NCBI GenBank assembly: GCA_030045175.1
Contig: JASIBM010000630.1
Span: forward strand, 1 to 6,823
Direction of reading: 5' to 3'
From: Streptosporangiaceae bacterium
GTDB taxonomy: Bacteria; Actinomycetota; Actinomycetes; Streptosporangiales; Streptosporangiaceae
DNA: 6,823 bases
Numbering within the stretch: position 1 is the stretch's first letter; each line of letters begins with the position of its first letter. The position numbers and the translations under genes are program-made. The notes under the pieces were generated by a model, which saw only the letters and a list, made by a program, of their open reading frames with translations, was not told where the DNA came from and made no database searches. This document shows, in pieces, positions 5,881 to 6,823 of the stretch.

Positions 5881-6542
5881 CAGGCCGCTTCCCCGGCCGG
5901 GCGGTAGGGCGGCAGGCCGAGCCGGGTCCTGATCTCCTGCTGGATCTGCTCCCTGCCCGGCCTGGCGTCGATGGTCGCCACGTACTCCTTGCGGCCGAAG
6001 ATCGCGAGCACCGGGTTGGTCTTCTCGTGGTACTCGCGTAGCCGGACCGCGAGCGCCTCCTCCGTGTCGTCTTCCCTGGCCACCAGCGCGGCGCCGCAGG
6101 CGTCGCACTGCCCGGGCACGCGCGGGCTGCTGGCGATCAGGTTGTAGTCCATGCCGCAGCCCGAGCACAGGCGCCTGGCGAGCACCCGCCGCCTGACCTC
6201 GCTGTCGGGCAGTTCCAGGTGAATCACCCCGTCGATGTCATAGCTCTCGAGGAAGAACTCGGCCTGGCGCTCGTTCCTCGGGAAGCCGTCGATGATGAAG
6301 CCGTAGTTCCAGTCGTGCTGGCTGAGCCGCTCGGACACGACGCCCTGCACGAGGTCGTCGCTCACCAGCAGGCCAGCGGCCATGGTGCGCCTGACCTGGG
6401 CGCCCAGCTTGGTGTGGTGCTGCACGTTCCACCGGAAGATGTCACCGACGGCGATGTGCACGAGGTCGAGGTCCGCGGCGAGCATCCCGGCCTGCGTTCC
6501 CTTGCCGCTGCCCTGAACGCCCATGATCACGTACTTGCGCAC
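5880..6542 (-). CDS. adk: Adenylate kinase family nucleoside monophosphate kinase, zinc-LID type
   Basis: Adenylate kinases catalyse AMP + ATP = 2 ADP in the cytoplasm. The 220-residue product has the P-loop GVQGSGKGT (8-16), the NMP-binding part (HIAVGDIFR, 29-37), DGFPRN (85-90), and a LID with four cysteines Cys126, Cys129, Cys146 and Cys149 in CxxC pairs, as in zinc-binding long-form kinases. DDTEEALAVRLREY (158-171) is the usual segment after the LID. Length is normal. The GTG start places the P-loop at the standard distance from the N terminus. There is no ribosome site, but TAACCT lies six bases before the GTG. The neighbours are not secY and map, which normally flank the housekeeping adk in actinobacteria, so this may be a second copy. 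AVGDIFRW replaces the common STGDMLR, so its preferred NMP substrate may differ. The next gene downstream is PRPP synthetase, which produces AMP. Confidence 0.92.
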   Translation of the reverse strand: MRKYVIMGVQGSGKGTQAGMLAADLDLVHIAVGDIFRWNVQHHTKLGAQVRRTMAAGLLVSDDLVQGVVSERLSQHDWNYGFIIDGFPRNERQAEFFLESYDIDGVIHLELPDSEVRRRVLARRLCSGCGMDYNLIASSPRVPGQCDACGAALVAREDDTEEALAVRLREYHEKTNPVLAIFGRKEYVATIDARPGREQIQQEIRTRLGLPPYRPAGEAA

Positions 6543-6548
6543 GTCGCC

Positions 6549-6554
6549 AGGTTA
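6549..6554 (-). promoter_or_regulatory. -10 hexamer of a leaderless promoter for the adenylate-kinase gene
   Basis: On the minus strand TAACCT fits TANNNT and is followed by six bases and the GTG start, the same arrangement as upstream of the PRPP-synthetase gene. No Shine-Dalgarno sequence is present. A weak -35-like GTGACC lies 21 bases upstream, overlapping the stop codon of the preceding gene. Confidence 0.6.
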
Positions 6555-6577
6555 GCGCCGCGACGCGGCCCGGGTGG

Positions 6578-6823
6578 TCACTCGCGGGTGACGGCCTGCG
6601 GCGCCCCCGCAGCGGTAGCAAGAGGGGATGACCCCCCGGAACCCCCCTGGGAGCCGAGGGCCAGGTGGCGTTCGCACTGCCGGCCGAGCCGCGGCTCGAG
6701 TGACGGCTTGATCCGCGGCCAGTCCTGCCGGAGCAGCGCGCCGTTGACGAGCCTGACGATGTCCTCGCGCTTGCCCTGCGCGAGCAGCAGGCCGTACAGG
6801 CTGCGCCGGCTCCGCTCGTCGGT
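6578..6823 (-). CDS. C-terminal end of an unrecognised protein, cut by the window edge
   Basis: Reading the minus strand from the window edge gives 81 open codons followed by TGA at 6580-6578. I do not recognise the family. Coding is supported by codon bias: across about the first 55 codons the third base is G or C at all but two, and the product looks like a real helical, basic domain (for example SLYGLLLAQGKREDIVRLVN). The last 25 residues or so are low-complexity Gly/Ser/Ala, lose the third-base bias, and contain the GC-rich repeat motif also seen behind ogt. The start lies outside the window. The stop is 35 bp before the adenylate-kinase start on the same strand, and the kinase promoter sits in that gap. 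No function is proposed. Confidence 0.75.
   Translation of the reverse strand, partial: TDERSRRSLYGLLLAQGKREDIVRLVNGALLRQDWPRIKPSLEPRLGRQCERHLALGSQGGSGGSSPLATAAGAPQAVTRE
6630..6647. repeat. Isolated copy of the GC-rich repeat core inside coding sequence
   Basis: GACCCCCCGGAACCCCCC matches positions 2191-2209 behind ogt, apart from one C in a homopolymer run. Here it lies within the C-terminal tail of the partial minus-strand gene and encodes roughly GGSGGS. A short GGGG/CCCC pairing around ATGA (6624-6635) recalls the hairpin form of the intergenic copies. Confidence 0.75.

Overview
The window is very GC-rich DNA (by eye roughly 70% or more), with codon third positions almost always G or C. 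It uses GTG as well as ATG starts, has one apparently leaderless gene start pattern seen twice, and carries a large ATPase-LuxR regulator. Together these point to a high-GC actinomycete (Actinomycetota). The arginine codon AGG is used freely in genes on both strands, so the whole window looks compositionally native. I cannot name a genus.

Layout. Bases 27-2068 (+) hold a two-gene DNA alkylation-repair unit: an Ada/AraC/AlkA fusion protein, then an O6-methylguanine-DNA methyltransferase (ogt). The order and fusion are the same as the alkA-ogt pair of mycobacteria. Behind ogt (2083-2210) lies a GC-rich tandem repeat of about 38-40 bp per unit, ending in a perfect 12-bp hairpin. Bases 2313-4895 (+) encode an 860-residue STAND-type ATPase with a helical-repeat (TPR-like) middle and a LuxR DNA-binding end. 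From the right edge, everything is on the minus strand: the C-terminal end of an unrecognised protein (6823-6578), an adenylate-kinase family enzyme (6542-5880) and a PRPP-synthetase family enzyme (5787-4780). The PRPP-synthetase gene and the LuxR gene converge and overlap by 116 bp.

How the genes fit together. The first pair is a self-contained alkylation response: a methylation sensor/activator fused to a base-excision glycosylase, plus direct reversal of O6-methylguanine. The minus-strand pair is plausibly coupled in metabolism, because PRPP synthetase releases AMP and adenylate kinase recycles it. Both genes start with GTG six bases after a TANNNT hexamer and lack a Shine-Dalgarno sequence, so both are probably leaderless. 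The LuxR regulator sits between the two blocks and its target is unknown.

I see no CRISPR array, transposon, RNA gene, phage or defence module, and nothing I would call a new multigene system. The points most worth a second look are the GC-rich repeat family (also found inside the coding tail of the partial gene), the mutual over-run of the two convergent genes, the twin leaderless starts, the 13-bp periodic array upstream of the PRPP-synthetase gene, and the altered PRPP-binding loop of that enzyme.
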